Source: Microbispora hainanensis
GTDB lineage: Bacteria > Actinomycetota > Actinomycetes > Streptosporangiales > Streptosporangiaceae
Reading direction: 5' to 3'
Assembly: GCF_006874475.1 (NCBI RefSeq)
Contig: NZ_VIRM01000036.1
Coordinates: forward strand, 22,387 to 86,386
DNA length: 64,000 nt
Shown: positions 34,363 to 45,300 of the stretch, piece by piece
Layout: every line of letters begins with the position of its first letter
How positions within the stretch are numbered: position 1 is the first letter of the stretch
The notes under the pieces: generated by a model
Told to the model about the DNA's origin: nothing
The model's input: the letters and a program-made list of their open reading frames with translations, nothing else
Databases searched by the model: none
Position numbers and translations under genes: made by a program

Positions 34363-35373
34363 ATGGGCCCGCATCCCGCCGTCGCCGACGTCCGCCGCGC
34401 CGTACGGCTGTCGCTCGCGGATCTCGCCGTCTCTCCCGGGTCGCGGGAGTCGTCCGGTGCGCTCGTCCTCGTGGCCTGCAGCGGCGGCGCCGACTCGCTG
34501 GCGCTGGCGGCGGCCACCGGCTTCGCGGCCCCGCGCCTCGGCCTGCGCGCCGGGCTGCTCACCGTCGACCACGGCCTGCAGGAGGGCTCGGCCGGCCGGG
34601 CCCATGACGTCGTACGGCTCGCGCCCGCGCTCGGCCTCGACCCGGCCGAGGTGCTGACCGTCACGGTCGGCACGGCCGGAGGCCCCGAGGCCGCGGCGCG
34701 CGACGCCCGCTACGCCGCGCTGTCGGCCGCGGCAGACCGCCTGGGCGCCGCCGCGGTCCTGCTCGGCCACACGCGCGACGACCAGGCGGAGACCGTGCTG
34801 CTGCGCCTGGCCCGCGGCAGCGGCACCCGGTCCCTGTCCGGCATGGCGGAGGTCTCGGGGATCTACCGGCGGCCCCTGCTGGGGCTCGGCCGGGCGCGCA
34901 CCAGGCAGGCGTGCGACGCCCTCGGCCTGCGCCCGTGGGACGACCCGCACAACGACGATCCGGCGTACACCAGGGTGCGGGTGCGGCACGACGTCCTCCC
35001 GGCGCTGGAGGCGGCGCTGGGGCCGGGGATCGCCGAGGCGCTGGCCCGTACGGCCCGGCTGTGCAGGGACGACGCCGACGCCCTGGACGCGTGGGCGGAG
35101 GCCGTCCACGCGAAGTCGCGGGGCCCGGCGGGGGAGCTGGACGTGTCCGTGCTGGCGGACGTGCCGGGGGCGGTGCGGCGGCGGGTCATCCAGCGGGCGG
35201 CCGTGGAGGCCGGGGCGAACGCCGCCGCGCTCGCGGCCGTGCACATCGAGGCGGTCGAGCGGCTGGTGACCGGCTGGCACGGGCAGAAGGGAGTGGACCT
35301 ACCCGGGGGGGTGGGGGTGGTCAGGCGCTGTGGCACCCTTGTGTTCGCCGTGGACAAACTCTCGCTCGCGTAA
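34363..35373 (+). CDS. tilS: tRNA(Ile)-lysidine synthetase
   Basis: ATP-dependent enzyme that converts cytidine-34 of the AUA-reading isoleucine tRNA to lysidine. The N-type ATP pyrophosphatase P-loop is [12 protein letters not shown] (about 49-60); [12 protein letters not shown] and [17 protein letters not shown] are the other family motifs, and RPLL near 170 precedes the short C-terminal region. At 336 residues it is the compact actinobacterial type. The ATG at 34363 is chosen over the one at 34333, which overlaps the terminator stem. Its stop is 12 bp from hpt, an operon order conserved in many bacteria (tilS-hpt-ftsH). Confidence 0.96.
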   Translation: MGPHPAVADVRRAVRLSLADLAVSPGSRESSGALVLVACSGGADSLALAAATGFAAPRLGLRAGLLTVDHGLQEGSAGRAHDVVRLAPALGLDPAEVLTVTVGTAGGPEAAARDARYAALSAAADRLGAAAVLLGHTRDDQAETVLLRLARGSGTRSLSGMAEVSGIYRRPLLGLGRARTRQACDALGLRPWDDPHNDDPAYTRVRVRHDVLPALEAALGPGIAEALARTARLCRDDADALDAWAEAVHAKSRGPAGELDVSVLADVPGAVRRRVIQRAAVEAGANAAALAAVHIEAVERLVTGWHGQKGVDLPGGVGVVRRCGTLVFAVDKLSLA

Positions 35374-35385
35374 GGAAAACCCCAG

Positions 35386-35943
35386 GTGGACGCAGCAGAC
35401 ATGGGCAGGGATCTCTCCAAAGTCCTCATCTCGGAGCAGGAGCTGCAGGAGAAGATCAGAGAACTGGCGGGGCAGATCGACGCCGACTACGCCGGTAACG
35501 AACTGTTGATCGTCGGCGTGCTCAAGGGCGCGGTCATGGTCATGGCCGATCTCGCCCGGGCGCTGCACGTGCCCGTGCAGATGGACTGGATGGCCGTTTC
35601 CTCGTACGGCGCGGGGACCGTGTCGTCCGGTGTGGTGCGGGTGCTGAAGGACCTCGACACCGACATCGCCGGCCGGCACGTGCTCGTGGTCGAGGACATC
35701 ATCGATTCCGGGTTGACCCTCTCGTGGTTGATGAACAACCTGAAGTCGCGCAACCCGGCGTCCGTGGAGATCTGCACGCTGCTGCGCAAGCCGGACGCGG
35801 TGAAGGTCGAGTTGGACGTCCGTTACGTCGGTTTTGACATCCCCAACGAGTTCGTCATCGGGTACGGGCTCGATTACGCCGAGCGGTATCGCAACCTGCC
35901 GTTCATCGGGACTCTTGCGCCTCATGTGTACGGAGGGGAGTAA
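35386..35943 (+). CDS. hpt: Hypoxanthine phosphoribosyltransferase
   Basis: Purine salvage enzyme of 185 residues making IMP or GMP from hypoxanthine or guanine and PRPP. The PRPP-binding loop is VVEDIIDSGLT; VGVLKGAVMVMADL and VGFDIPNEFVIGYGLDY are further signatures. It starts at a GTG (35386) with AAGGA nine bases upstream, and an in-frame ATG at 35401 is possible. It lies in one unit with tilS. The GMP produced can feed the GTP used by FolE, encoded two genes downstream. Confidence 0.96.
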   Translation: MDAADMGRDLSKVLISEQELQEKIRELAGQIDADYAGNELLIVGVLKGAVMVMADLARALHVPVQMDWMAVSSYGAGTVSSGVVRVLKDLDTDIAGRHVLVVEDIIDSGLTLSWLMNNLKSRNPASVEICTLLRKPDAVKVELDVRYVGFDIPNEFVIGYGLDYAERYRNLPFIGTLAPHVYGGE

Positions 35944-36036
35944 GCCCTTAGCGAAGTGACCCTCGAATCAGGCGTTATTGGGCGCCAGGTCGGGGAACAC
36001 GGGCTTGGCTGACGTACGTTGGAAAGGCAAAGCCGG

Positions 36037-36065
36037 AGCCGCTCGGGCAGTTACCCGACGCGGCT
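36037..36065 (+). terminator. Hairpin in the hpt-ftsH gap
   Basis: AGCCGCTCGGG and CCCGA-C-GCGGCT form an 11-bp stem with a single bulged C and a CAGTTA loop. It sits in the 269-bp gap between hpt and ftsH and could terminate the tilS-hpt message or attenuate ftsH. No U tract. Confidence 0.55.
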
Positions 36066-36212
36066 GCCGGGTGTACCTTCGGATATCCGTGGGAGGGGCC
36101 GGTCGGCCGCCCCGCGGTAGCCAGAAGGAGCGGTAAGGGATGCCGCGACCCCGGGGTTTCCCGGGGCAGGCCTTGGTCAGGAAGGGACGGGCCCGCCGGG
36201 GTTCCGCAACGG

Positions 36213-38219
<2,007 letters not shown>

Positions 38220-38222
38220 TCC

Positions 38223-38819
38223 ATGGCCGAACCCATGGTGGGGCCGCCCCCCGGCTTCGACCACGACCGGATCGAGAAGGCGGTCAGGGAGATCCTGTTC
38301 GCGATCGGGGAGGACCCCGATCGCGACGGGCTCCGGGACACCCCGGCCCGCGTGGCCCGCGCGTTCGCCGAGCAGTTCGCCGGCCTGGGCCAGCGGCCCG
38401 AAGACGCGCTGACCACGATGTTCGACGCGGACCACGACGAGATGGTGCTCGTCAAGGACATCGAGGTGATGTCCACCTGCGAGCACCATCTGCTCCCGTT
38501 CCACGGCGTGGCCCACATCGGCTACACGCCCAACGAGAAGGGGCGCATCACCGGCCTGTCCAAGCTGGCCAGGCTGGTGGATGTCTACGCCCGCAGGCCG
38601 CAGGTGCAGGAGCGGATGACCTCCCAGATCGCCGACGGCCTGATGCAGGTGCTTGAGCCGCGCGGCGTGATCGTGGTCATCGAGGCCGAGCACATGTGCA
38701 TGACCATGCGCGGCGTGCGCAAGCCCGGCGCCAAGACGATCACGTCGGCCGTCCGGGGTGACTTCCGTTCCAGCGAGGCGACCAGGGCCGAGGCCATGTC
38801 GCTGATCCTGCGCGGCTGA
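38223..38819 (+). CDS. folE: GTP cyclohydrolase I
   Basis: First enzyme of tetrahydrofolate synthesis, converting GTP to 7,8-dihydroneopterin triphosphate; a 198-residue type IA enzyme. Zinc ligands lie in [13 protein letters not shown], and [20 protein letters not shown] and [13 protein letters not shown] are family signatures. It starts 3 bp after ftsH, so the two are almost certainly on one message, as in Streptomyces. folP, folB and folK follow. Confidence 0.97.
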   Translation: MAEPMVGPPPGFDHDRIEKAVREILFAIGEDPDRDGLRDTPARVARAFAEQFAGLGQRPEDALTTMFDADHDEMVLVKDIEVMSTCEHHLLPFHGVAHIGYTPNEKGRITGLSKLARLVDVYARRPQVQERMTSQIADGLMQVLEPRGVIVVIEAEHMCMTMRGVRKPGAKTITSAVRGDFRSSEATRAEAMSLILRG

Positions 38820-38893
38820 GCGCGGACGACGGCCGATTGGGACGCCGCTCCTGCCCGGCAGGCAACGAGTCCCGGGGCACTAGTCTTGACCCC

Positions 38894-39766
38894 ATGACCG
38901 CAGCAAGTGTGCCCGGTATGCCCGAGTCTGGGCGCTGTCTGGTCATGGGCGTGGTCAACGTCACCCCTGACTCCTTCTCGGACGGCGGGCAGTGGTTCGA
39001 CCCCGACGTGGCGATCAGGCACGGGCTCGATCTGGTGGCCGAGGGCGCCGACATCGTCGACGTGGGCGGGGAGTCCACCCGCCCGGGTGCGGCGCGGGTG
39101 TCCCTCGACGAGGAGCTGCGCCGTGTCGAGCCGGTGATCCGCACGCTCACCGAGGAGGGCGTGACGGTCAGCGTCGACACCATGCGCGCGGAGGTGGCCG
39201 AGGCGGCCGTCGCGGCGGGGGCGAAGCTCGTCAACGACGTGAGCGGCGGGCTGGCCGATCCGGTGATGCCCCGGGTGGTGGCCGCGACCGGCGTGCCGTA
39301 CGTCGTGATGCACTGGCGCGGGCACAGCCGCGACATGGACAGCCGGGCCATTTACGGCGACGTCGTGACCGAGGTGGCGGAGGAGCTGCGCAAGCGGGTC
39401 GACTCCGTGCTGGCCGAGGGCGTGCGGGAGGAGCAGATCGTGCTCGACCCGGGCCTCGGATTCTCCAAGAACGCCGAGCACAACTGGGCCCTGCTGGCCG
39501 GCATCGGCGAGCTGAACGGCCTCGGCCGCCCGTTGCTGATCGGGGCGTCGAGGAAGCGCTTCCTCGGCCGCCTGCTGGCGGGGCCGGACGGCGAGCCCCG
39601 GCCGTTCGACGGCAGCGACGACGCCACACTCGCCGTCACCGCGCTCGCGGCGCGGGCCGGCGCGTGGTGCGTCCGGGTGCACCGGGTGCGGCCGAACGCC
39701 GACGCGGTGCGGGTGGCCGCCGCGTGGGGGGCAGCAGTCGTACGACATGCCGACGAGGGCCGGTGA
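38894..39766 (+). CDS. folP: Dihydropteroate synthase
   Basis: A 290-residue TIM-barrel enzyme joining p-aminobenzoate to 6-hydroxymethyl-dihydropterin diphosphate; the sulfonamide target. MGVVNVTPDSFSDGG and DVGGESTRPGA are the two classical signatures; LVNDVSGG, LDPGLGFSKN and IGASRKRFLG complete the active site. The ATG at 38894 has no Shine-Dalgarno but a TAGTCT hexamer ends 7 bases upstream, so a leaderless message is possible. The next gene begins within or just after its stop. Confidence 0.96.
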   Translation: MTAASVPGMPESGRCLVMGVVNVTPDSFSDGGQWFDPDVAIRHGLDLVAEGADIVDVGGESTRPGAARVSLDEELRRVEPVIRTLTEEGVTVSVDTMRAEVAEAAVAAGAKLVNDVSGGLADPVMPRVVAATGVPYVVMHWRGHSRDMDSRAIYGDVVTEVAEELRKRVDSVLAEGVREEQIVLDPGLGFSKNAEHNWALLAGIGELNGLGRPLLIGASRKRFLGRLLAGPDGEPRPFDGSDDATLAVTALAARAGAWCVRVHRVRPNADAVRVAAAWGAAVVRHADEGR

Positions 39767-39788
39767 CGAGATGCCGACAGGGACGCCG

Positions 39789-40214
39789 ATGAAGGACATC
39801 GAGGAGCTCAACGAGGCGTTCTACAACGCCATCGAGAGCGGCGACCTCGACACGATGTCGGAGATCTGGATCGAGGACGTCCCGGGACGACCGGCCATGT
39901 GCGTCCACCCCGGCTGGCCCATGCTGACCGGGCGGTCGGAGGTGCTGCGCTCCTGGGCGCTCATCATGGCGAACACGCCCTACATCCAGTTCGTGCTCAC
40001 CGACGTGCAGACGGCCGTGATCGGGGACGTCGCCGTGATCACCTGCGCGGAGAACATCCTCACGGCCGCCGACACCGACGAGCCGGGCTTCGCGGCCGGC
40101 CGGGTCGTCGCCTCCAGCACCTATGTGCGCACCGGGACCGGCTGGCGGCTGTGGCTCTACCACGGCTCACCGGTCCTGCAGAGCGACGACGACGAGGAGG
40201 ACCAGGAGCAGTGA
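39789..40214 (+). CDS. SnoaL/NTF2-like protein inside the folate operon
   Basis: A 141-residue cone-fold protein (IEELNEAFYNAIESGDLDTMSEIW, CVHPGWPMLTGRSEVL, SSTYVRTGTGWRLWLYHGS). It has an acidic tail (SDDDEEDQEQ). The start is taken as the ATG at 39789 with AGGGA five bases upstream; ATGs at 39771 and 39747 are in frame. Its stop overlaps the folB start (GTGA), so it is translated with the folate enzymes. Similar genes occupy this place in other actinomycetes. It may assist a pterin step; the function is not established. Confidence 0.85.
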   Translation: MKDIEELNEAFYNAIESGDLDTMSEIWIEDVPGRPAMCVHPGWPMLTGRSEVLRSWALIMANTPYIQFVLTDVQTAVIGDVAVITCAENILTAADTDEPGFAAGRVVASSTYVRTGTGWRLWLYHGSPVLQSDDDEEDQEQ

Positions 40215-40594
40215 CGGCGCGGGCGGCGACCGGTCGGGACACCGTGCGGCTGACGGGCCTGCGGGCCCGCGGCAGGCACGGCTGCCTGCCCGCGGAGCGT
40301 GAGCTGGGCCAGGAGTTCGTGATCGACGTGGCCCTGTCGTTCGACACCGCCCCGGCGGCGGCGGCCGACGACCTCACGCTCACCGTGGACTACGGGGCAC
40401 TGGCGATGGAGCTCGTCCGCATCGTGGAGGGCGAGCCGGTCAACCTCATCGAAACCCTCGCGGAACGGCTGGCGGCGGCCTGCCTGGCCCACGAGCTGGT
40501 CTCGGAGGTAGAGGTCAGCGTGCACAAACCGGCGGCGCCCATCCCGCTGCCGTTCGGCGACGTGGTGGTGACGATCAGGAGGGGCCGCGCATGA
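40211..40594 (+). CDS. folB: Dihydroneopterin aldolase
   Basis: A 127-residue enzyme cleaving 7,8-dihydroneopterin to 6-hydroxymethyl-dihydropterin and glycolaldehyde. LTGLRARGRHGCLPAERELG is the opening signature, with VNLIETLAERLA and VSVHKPAAPIP typical of the fold. The GTG start overlaps the previous stop (GTGA) and its own stop overlaps folK (ATGA), so translation is coupled on both sides. Confidence 0.94.
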   Translation: MTARAATGRDTVRLTGLRARGRHGCLPAERELGQEFVIDVALSFDTAPAAAADDLTLTVDYGALAMELVRIVEGEPVNLIETLAERLAAACLAHELVSEVEVSVHKPAAPIPLPFGDVVVTIRRGRA

Positions 40595-41091
40595 GGGTCG
40601 TGATCGCGCTCGGCAGCAACCTCGGCCGCCGGATGGAAAACCTCCAGGGAGCCGTCGACGAGCTCTTCGACGCTCCCGGGCTCACGTTCGTGGCGGCGTC
40701 GCCCGTCTACGAGACCGACCCGGTCGGCGGGCCCGAGCAGGGTCCGTACCTGAACGCGGTGGTGGTCGCCGACAGCATTCTCGATCCCCGCACGCTGCTC
40801 GACCGTGTCCAGAGCATCGAGACCGCCTTCGGCCGCGAGCGCAGGGAGCGGTGGGGCCCGCGCACGCTCGACGTGGACCTCATCACGGTCGGCGACCTGA
40901 TGTCCGACGACCCGGTGCTGACGCTCCCGCACCCCCGGGCGCACGAGCGGGCGTTCGTGCTGGTCCCGTGGGCACAGGTCGATCCGGGGGCGGTGCTGCC
41001 CGGACGCGGTTCGGTGGCGGCCCTGCTGGCCGGCACGGACCAGAGCGGGGTGCGGCTGCGGCCCGACCTCGTGCTCGAACCCCCGGCCTGA
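40591..41091 (+). CDS. folK: 2-amino-4-hydroxy-6-hydroxymethyldihydropteridine diphosphokinase
   Basis: A 166-residue HPPK transferring pyrophosphate from ATP to 6-hydroxymethyl-dihydropterin, the substrate of FolP. IALGSNLGRRMENLQGAV, SPVYETDPVGG and RWGPRTLDVDLI are the conserved segments, the last including the Mg2+-binding aspartates; LPHPRAHERAFVLVPW is the closing motif. ATGA overlap with folB. Confidence 0.96.
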   Translation: MRVVIALGSNLGRRMENLQGAVDELFDAPGLTFVAASPVYETDPVGGPEQGPYLNAVVVADSILDPRTLLDRVQSIETAFGRERRERWGPRTLDVDLITVGDLMSDDPVLTLPHPRAHERAFVLVPWAQVDPGAVLPGRGSVAALLAGTDQSGVRLRPDLVLEPPA

Positions 41092-41107
41092 GACGAGGAG
41101 TCCCCGA

Positions 41108-41557
41108 GTGAAGCCCACCAACCCCGGCGTGCTCGTCGGTCTCGTGCTCGTGTTCGGCCTGCTCACCTGGGGACTGCTGCTGCGGTTCTACTCCTCCGTG
41201 CCGACCCTGCCGTGGACCGCGATCCCCACCACGCTGCTGCTGGCCATCGGTGAGGCGTACACGGGGTGGCTGACCCGGGCGAGGATCCTGCGCCGCCCGC
41301 ACACCAAGCCCGTCGAGCCGCTGGCCGTCGCCCGTCTCGCGGCGCTGGCCAAGGCCACGGCGTACGCCGGGGCGGTGTTCGGCGGCATCTTCGCCGGGTT
41401 CGTGGTGCACGTGCTCGAACTGCTCGACCTCGACAAGCCCCGCCAGGACGCGCTCGTCGGCGGCGGGTCGTTCGTGGCCTGCGTGATCCTGATCTGCGCG
41501 GCGCTGTTCCTCGAACACTGCTGCCGGGTGCCCGGCAAGCCCTCCGGCGAGGCGTGA
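41108..41557 (+). CDS. DUF3180 family membrane protein
   Basis: A 149-residue membrane protein with four hydrophobic segments (about 7-27, 38-55, 80-102 and 118-138). The opening KPTNPGVLVGLVLVFGLLTW and the arrangement after folK match the actinobacterial DUF3180 family. It starts at a GTG with GAGGAG eight bases upstream, 16 bp after folK, and is probably the last gene of the folate operon. Function unknown. Confidence 0.9.
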   Translation: MKPTNPGVLVGLVLVFGLLTWGLLLRFYSSVPTLPWTAIPTTLLLAIGEAYTGWLTRARILRRPHTKPVEPLAVARLAALAKATAYAGAVFGGIFAGFVVHVLELLDLDKPRQDALVGGGSFVACVILICAALFLEHCCRVPGKPSGEA

Positions 41558-41573
41558 CCGGCCACCTGCCGAT

Positions 41574-42767
41574 CTACTTGTCGATGTCGCCCACCACGAA
41601 GAACATCGAGCCGAGGATGGCGATCATGTCGGCGACCAGGTTGCCCGGCAGCATCTCCCGCAGCACCTGGATGTTGTTGTAGGAGGCGCTGCGCAGCTTG
41701 AGCCGCCACGGCGTCTTCTCGCCGCGCGACACGAGGTAGTAGCCGTTCAGGCCGAGCGGGTTCTCGGTCCAGGCGTACGTGTGGCCCTCGGGCGCCTTCA
41801 GCACCTTCGGCAGCCGCTGGTTGATCGGCCCCGGCGGCAGGTGCCGCAGCCGCTCGACGCAGGCGTCGGCGAGGTCGAGAGAGACCTTGACCTGTTCGAG
41901 CAGCACCTGGAACCGGGCCTGGCAGTCCCCGGCCGACCGGGTCACGACCTTCACCGGCAGCTCGCCGTACGCGAGGTAGGGCTCGTCGCGCCGCAGGTCG
42001 AAGTCGACGCCCGAGGCCCGCGCGACGGGGCCGCTCACGCCGTACTGCATGATCGTCTCGCGGTCGAGCACGCCGACGCCGCGGGTGCGGGCCAGGAAGA
42101 TCTCGTTGCCGGCGATCAGTTCCTCGATGTCGGGCAGCCGTCGCCGGACGGCCGCGACGGCGGCGGTGACGCGGTCGAGCCAGCCCAGGGGCAGCTCCTC
42201 CTTCAGCCCGCCCACCCGGTTGAACATGTAGTGCATGCGGCCGCCGGAGATCTCCTCCATGACGTGCTGCAGGGTCTCCCGCTCGCGGAAGGCGTAGAAG
42301 ACCGGCGTGATCGCGCCGAGCTCCAGGGGATAGCTGCCGAGGAACATCAGGTGGCTGAGCACGCGGTTGAGCTCGGCCAGCAGCGTCCTGGCCCACACCG
42401 CCCGGGGCGGGGGCTGCATGCCCAGCATGCGCTCGACCGCGAGCACGACGCCCAGCTCGTTGGCGAACGCCGACAGCCAGTCGTGCCGGTTGGCCAGCAC
42501 GATGATCTGCCGGTAGTCGCGCACCTCGAAGAGCTTCTCCGCGCCGCGGTGCATGTAGCCGACGATCGGCTCGGCGGCCGTGATGCGCTCGCCGTCGAGG
42601 ACGAGCCGCAGCCGCAGCACGCCGTGGGTGGACGGATGCTGCGGGCCGATGTTGAGGATCATGTCCTCGGTGGCCAGCTCCCTCGCCTGCACGGCGTCGG
42701 CGCCCGCGCCGAGCCCCACGATCTGTTCCCGGCGCACGCCCTCCTGCTCGGTCGTCATACCGTCCAT
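41574..42767 (-). CDS. nuoD: Orphan NADH-quinone oxidoreductase subunit D
   Basis: A 397-residue 49-kDa-type subunit of complex [21 protein letters not shown] is the family opening; [22 protein letters not shown] and the C-terminal [13 protein letters not shown] are conserved. It normally sits beside nuoC and nuoE in a 14-gene operon; here no other nuo gene is present, so it is a second, orphan copy or belongs to a different redox complex. The start is the ATG at 42765-42767; the ATG at 42756-42758 and a longer frame are alternatives. It converges on the DUF3180 gene. Confidence 0.92.
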   Translation of the reverse strand: MDGMTTEQEGVRREQIVGLGAGADAVQARELATEDMILNIGPQHPSTHGVLRLRLVLDGERITAAEPIVGYMHRGAEKLFEVRDYRQIIVLANRHDWLSAFANELGVVLAVERMLGMQPPPRAVWARTLLAELNRVLSHLMFLGSYPLELGAITPVFYAFRERETLQHVMEEISGGRMHYMFNRVGGLKEELPLGWLDRVTAAVAAVRRRLPDIEELIAGNEIFLARTRGVGVLDRETIMQYGVSGPVARASGVDFDLRRDEPYLAYGELPVKVVTRSAGDCQARFQVLLEQVKVSLDLADACVERLRHLPPGPINQRLPKVLKAPEGHTYAWTENPLGLNGYYLVSRGEKTPWRLKLRSASYNNIQVLREMLPGNLVADMIAILGSMFFVVGDIDK

Positions 42768-42857
42768 GCTTTCACGCCCGCCCCGAACGAGCGAAGACGG
42801 CGAAGGCATCGCACAGACGCGCCCGCCGCCCCACGCGGACGGCGTTATACCGACTGA

Positions 42858-43058
42858 GTGAACATGCCGAAGAGGGTGCCGGGGGACTGGGCCGACCTTG
42901 AGCGGGAACTGTACGAGGCCGGCGTCTCTCCATCCGTGATCGAGGAGGGCGCGAGAAAGCTGCTCGCCGAGGCGCGCGGTCGTCAGCCCGCCGATCGGGG
43001 ATCTCTCGGGCGAGATCCCCGATCCGAGCCTTCTTCAGGCGGTGGCGATCTCGCGTAG
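42858..43058 (+). CDS. Possible small protein
   Basis: A 66-codon frame starting at GTG 42858 or the ATG at 42864. The first 40 residues ([32 protein letters not shown]) look coding and helical, with GC-rich third positions. The last 25 residues are encoded through a terminator hairpin and are low-complexity, so the annotated end may not reflect a real product. It overlaps the end of the aminotransferase gene by 24 bp on the other strand. No family recognised. Confidence 0.45.
   Translation: MNMPKRVPGDWADLERELYEAGVSPSVIEEGARKLLAEARGRQPADRGSLGRDPRSEPSSGGGDLA
42993..43024. terminator. Bidirectional hairpin terminator
   Basis: GATCGGGGATCTC (42993-43005) and GAGATCCCCGATC (43012-43024) are a perfect 13-bp stem with a 6-base loop. 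It lies 10 bp past the stop of the minus-strand aminotransferase, its likely client. Confidence 0.8.
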
Positions 43059-44321
43059 GGCCTCGACGAGGCGGTCGACGTGTTCGGTGGTGGTGCCGAT
43101 GCCGATCGAGGCGCGTACGGCGCTGACCGTGCCGTCGGCGCAGCCGCCGTCCTGCCCGCCGCCGAGGAGGTGGCGGACGAACGGGTGGGCGCAGAACTTG
43201 CCGTCCCTGACGCCGATGCCCCAGTCGCCCGACAGGGCCTCGGCGACCTCCCGGGCCGTGCGGCCCTCCACGACGAACGACACGATGCCGACGCGCGGGT
43301 GGTCCTGACCCCACAGCGACAGCTCGCGGACGCCGGGGATCGCGGCGAGCCCGGCGCGCAGGCGGGCGAGCAGCCGCTCCTCCTCCCGCACCAGCGCGGC
43401 CCAGCCGGTCGCGGTCAGCGCGTCGCAGGCGGCGGCGAGCGCGATCGCTCCGAGCACGTTGGGAGTGCCCGCCTCGTGCCGCGTCTCGGGGTCGTCGCTC
43501 CACTCGGTGGTCTCGCCCACCGACCGTACGGCTCCGCCGCCGCGCAGGTACGGGTCGGCGTCGGCGAGCCAGTCGGGCCGGCCCACGAGCACCCCGGCCC
43601 CGAACGGGGCGTAGAGCTTGTGCCCGGAGAAGGCCACGTAGTCGAGGTCGAGCGCGGCGAGGTTGAGCCCGCGGTGGGGGACGAACTGGGCGGCGTCCAC
43701 GGCGATCCGCGCGCCGTGCCGGTGGGCGATGTGGGCCAGCCCGGCGATCGGCCACAGCTCGCCGGTGACGTTGGAGGCGGCGGTGACGACGAGCAGGGCC
43801 GGGCCCTCGATCGCGGCCAGCGCCTCGTCGGCCGCCCGGAGCGCCTCGCCGGGGAAGGCGGGCGGCGCGAGCCGTACGGCGTCGGGCCAGGGCAGCAGCG
43901 AGGCGTGGTGCTCGGTCTCGAACACGACGACGGTGGTGCCCTCGGGGAGGCTGCGGGCCAGCAGGTTCATCGCGTCGGTCGTGTTGCGCACGAAGACGAG
44001 CGCGTCGTCGGGGCGGGCGCCGACGAAGGCCCGCACGGTGTGCCTGGCCTGCTCATAGCGGGCCGTCGTGAGCTGCGAGGCGTAGCCCGCACCCCGGTGG
44101 ACACTGGAGTAGGCCGGCAGCGCCGCCGCGACGGCGGCGTTCACCGGCTCGAGACAGGGCGCGCTCGCCGCGTAATCGAGGTTCGCGTACGGCACGAGCC
44201 TGCCGCCCCTGACGGGCACCTCCAGATCGGCGCCGACGACGGCCGGCAGGAGGACGGGAGCGGGTTCGGGCGTGCCGGAGATGCGGGTGACGGCCTGCTG
44301 GACGAACGTGAGTGCGGACAA
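43035..44321 (-). CDS. PLP-dependent class V aminotransferase (cysteine desulfurase-like)
   Basis: A 428-residue fold-type I enzyme. NLDYAASAPCLEPVNAAV and TTDAMNLLARSL open the fold, VFETEHHASLLPW and VDAAQFVPHRGL hold cofactor-contacting residues, and the PLP Lys is in FSGHKLYAPFGAG. A Cys in GKFCAHPF is near the place of the desulfurase cysteine. It starts at a TTG (44319-44321) with AGGAGG seven bases upstream. A SAM-IV riboswitch directly precedes it, so expression should fall when S-adenosylmethionine is plentiful. A role in sulfur amino acid metabolism is inferred from that; the reaction is not certain. Confidence 0.9.
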   Translation of the reverse strand: MSALTFVQQAVTRISGTPEPAPVLLPAVVGADLEVPVRGGRLVPYANLDYAASAPCLEPVNAAVAAALPAYSSVHRGAGYASQLTTARYEQARHTVRAFVGARPDDALVFVRNTTDAMNLLARSLPEGTTVVVFETEHHASLLPWPDAVRLAPPAFPGEALRAADEALAAIEGPALLVVTAASNVTGELWPIAGLAHIAHRHGARIAVDAAQFVPHRGLNLAALDLDYVAFSGHKLYAPFGAGVLVGRPDWLADADPYLRGGGAVRSVGETTEWSDDPETRHEAGTPNVLGAIALAAACDALTATGWAALVREEERLLARLRAGLAAIPGVRELSLWGQDHPRVGIVSFVVEGRTAREVAEALSGDWGIGVRDGKFCAHPFVRHLLGGGQDGGCADGTVSAVRASIGIGTTTEHVDRLVEALREIATA

Positions 44322-44369
44322 CGCCAAGCCTCCTGAGGTCGGGGACCCCGGCCATGGCGTCGGAAGGCG

Positions 44370-44487
44370 GAGCCCGCGCTTGCCCGGCACACCTCGTGCC
44401 GAGCCCGGTCCTCACCCGGGGCACCCCGCCGCGAGCGCGAGGGTTGCCGGCCAGCAAGCCGGGGCTTGACGCTGGCACTCATGACCT
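44370..44487 (-). ncRNA. SAM-IV riboswitch
   Basis: Read on the minus strand, the leader begins GGTCATGAGTGCCAGCG, continues with a CAAGCCCCGGCTTGCTGGC hairpin, GGCAACCC, GGGGTGCCCCGGGTGA and a terminal GCAAGCGCGGG. These are the conserved blocks, in order, of the actinobacterial SAM-IV aptamer. It lies 49 bases before the TTG start of the class V aminotransferase, so it probably controls translation or termination in response to S-adenosylmethionine. Confidence 0.92.
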
Positions 44488-44494
44488 GGACGGC

Positions 44495-44525
44495 ACTATA
44501 ACCCGGCACCGCCCTCGGGACGCAA
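44495..44525 (-). promoter_or_regulatory. Promoter of the SAM-IV/aminotransferase transcript
   Basis: On the minus strand, TTGCGT (44525-44520) and TATAGT (44500-44495) are 19 bp apart. Transcription would begin near 44488, just where the riboswitch starts. The -10 is strong and the -35 only fair. Confidence 0.6.
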
Positions 44526-44546
44526 GTGCGGGCGACTCGGACGAAG

Positions 44547-45224
44547 TCAGTCGTTGTCGACCGTGACCCCCAGGACGTGGGCGAACATCGGCGCGAGCTC
44601 CATCAGCTGGACGCCGCTGATGGTCGCGCCGCGCAGCGCGTCGTAGCCGTCGGAGAGGCCCAGGGACACCGCGCCGCGCAGGTCGACCCGGGACATGCGG
44701 GCCTTGTCGAACCGCACCCGTTCGAGCGTGGAGCCGGGGAAGGTGACGCCGGTCAGCGTGGCGCCCGCGAAGTCCACGTCGCGCAGGGTGCACTCGACGA
44801 ACGAGACCTCCCGCAGATCGGCCGCGCGGAAGTTGACCGAGTCGAGCTTGCAGCGGTGGAAGAACACCTGGTGCAGCTCGGCGCCGGGCAGCGCCGTGCC
44901 GGCCGGGGCGCTCATGACGATCTCCGCGTCCGCCCAGACCGACTCGGTGAGGTCGCCGCCCACCCAGCGCACGCCGTTCAGCCACACGTCGGAGAACCGG
45001 GCGCGCCGGTATCGGCCGCCGATGAACGTCACCGAGGTGAACGCCGACTCGATGAACCGGGCGCCTCCGGCGTCGGCGTCCTCGAACTCCTGCCCGTCGA
45101 ACAGGACCGTGTCGTAGTCGCCGCCGTGATCGAGCCGGCCGTCGAACGGCTCCAGGTGGTCGGCGTAGGGCAGGTCGCCGAGTTCGCGGGGTTCCCTGCG
45201 ATGCGGTGCGCGACGCTTGGGCAT
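44547..45224 (-). CDS. Pentapeptide repeat protein
   Basis: A 225-residue protein. From about residue 40 to 190 it is built of A(D/N)LxX-type five-residue repeats (DTVLFDGQEFEDADAGGARF, LREVSFVECTLRDVDF, GATLTGVTFPGSTLERVRF), which fold as a quadrilateral beta-helix. Some such proteins mimic DNA and protect gyrase; most have no known role. The start is taken as the ATG at 45222-45224 (MPKRRAP); the ATG at 45240-45242 is possible. Divergent from the P450 gene with a 76-bp gap. Confidence 0.9.
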   Translation of the reverse strand: MPKRRAPHRREPRELGDLPYADHLEPFDGRLDHGGDYDTVLFDGQEFEDADAGGARFIESAFTSVTFIGGRYRRARFSDVWLNGVRWVGGDLTESVWADAEIVMSAPAGTALPGAELHQVFFHRCKLDSVNFRAADLREVSFVECTLRDVDFAGATLTGVTFPGSTLERVRFDKARMSRVDLRGAVSLGLSDGYDALRGATISGVQLMELAPMFAHVLGVTVDND

Positions 45225-45300
45225 CGCCCCAACGTACGCCATGAGGGACCCGCAGGCCCGTACTCCCGAGCAAGGCCTTTCATCCGTATTGTTGTCCATT

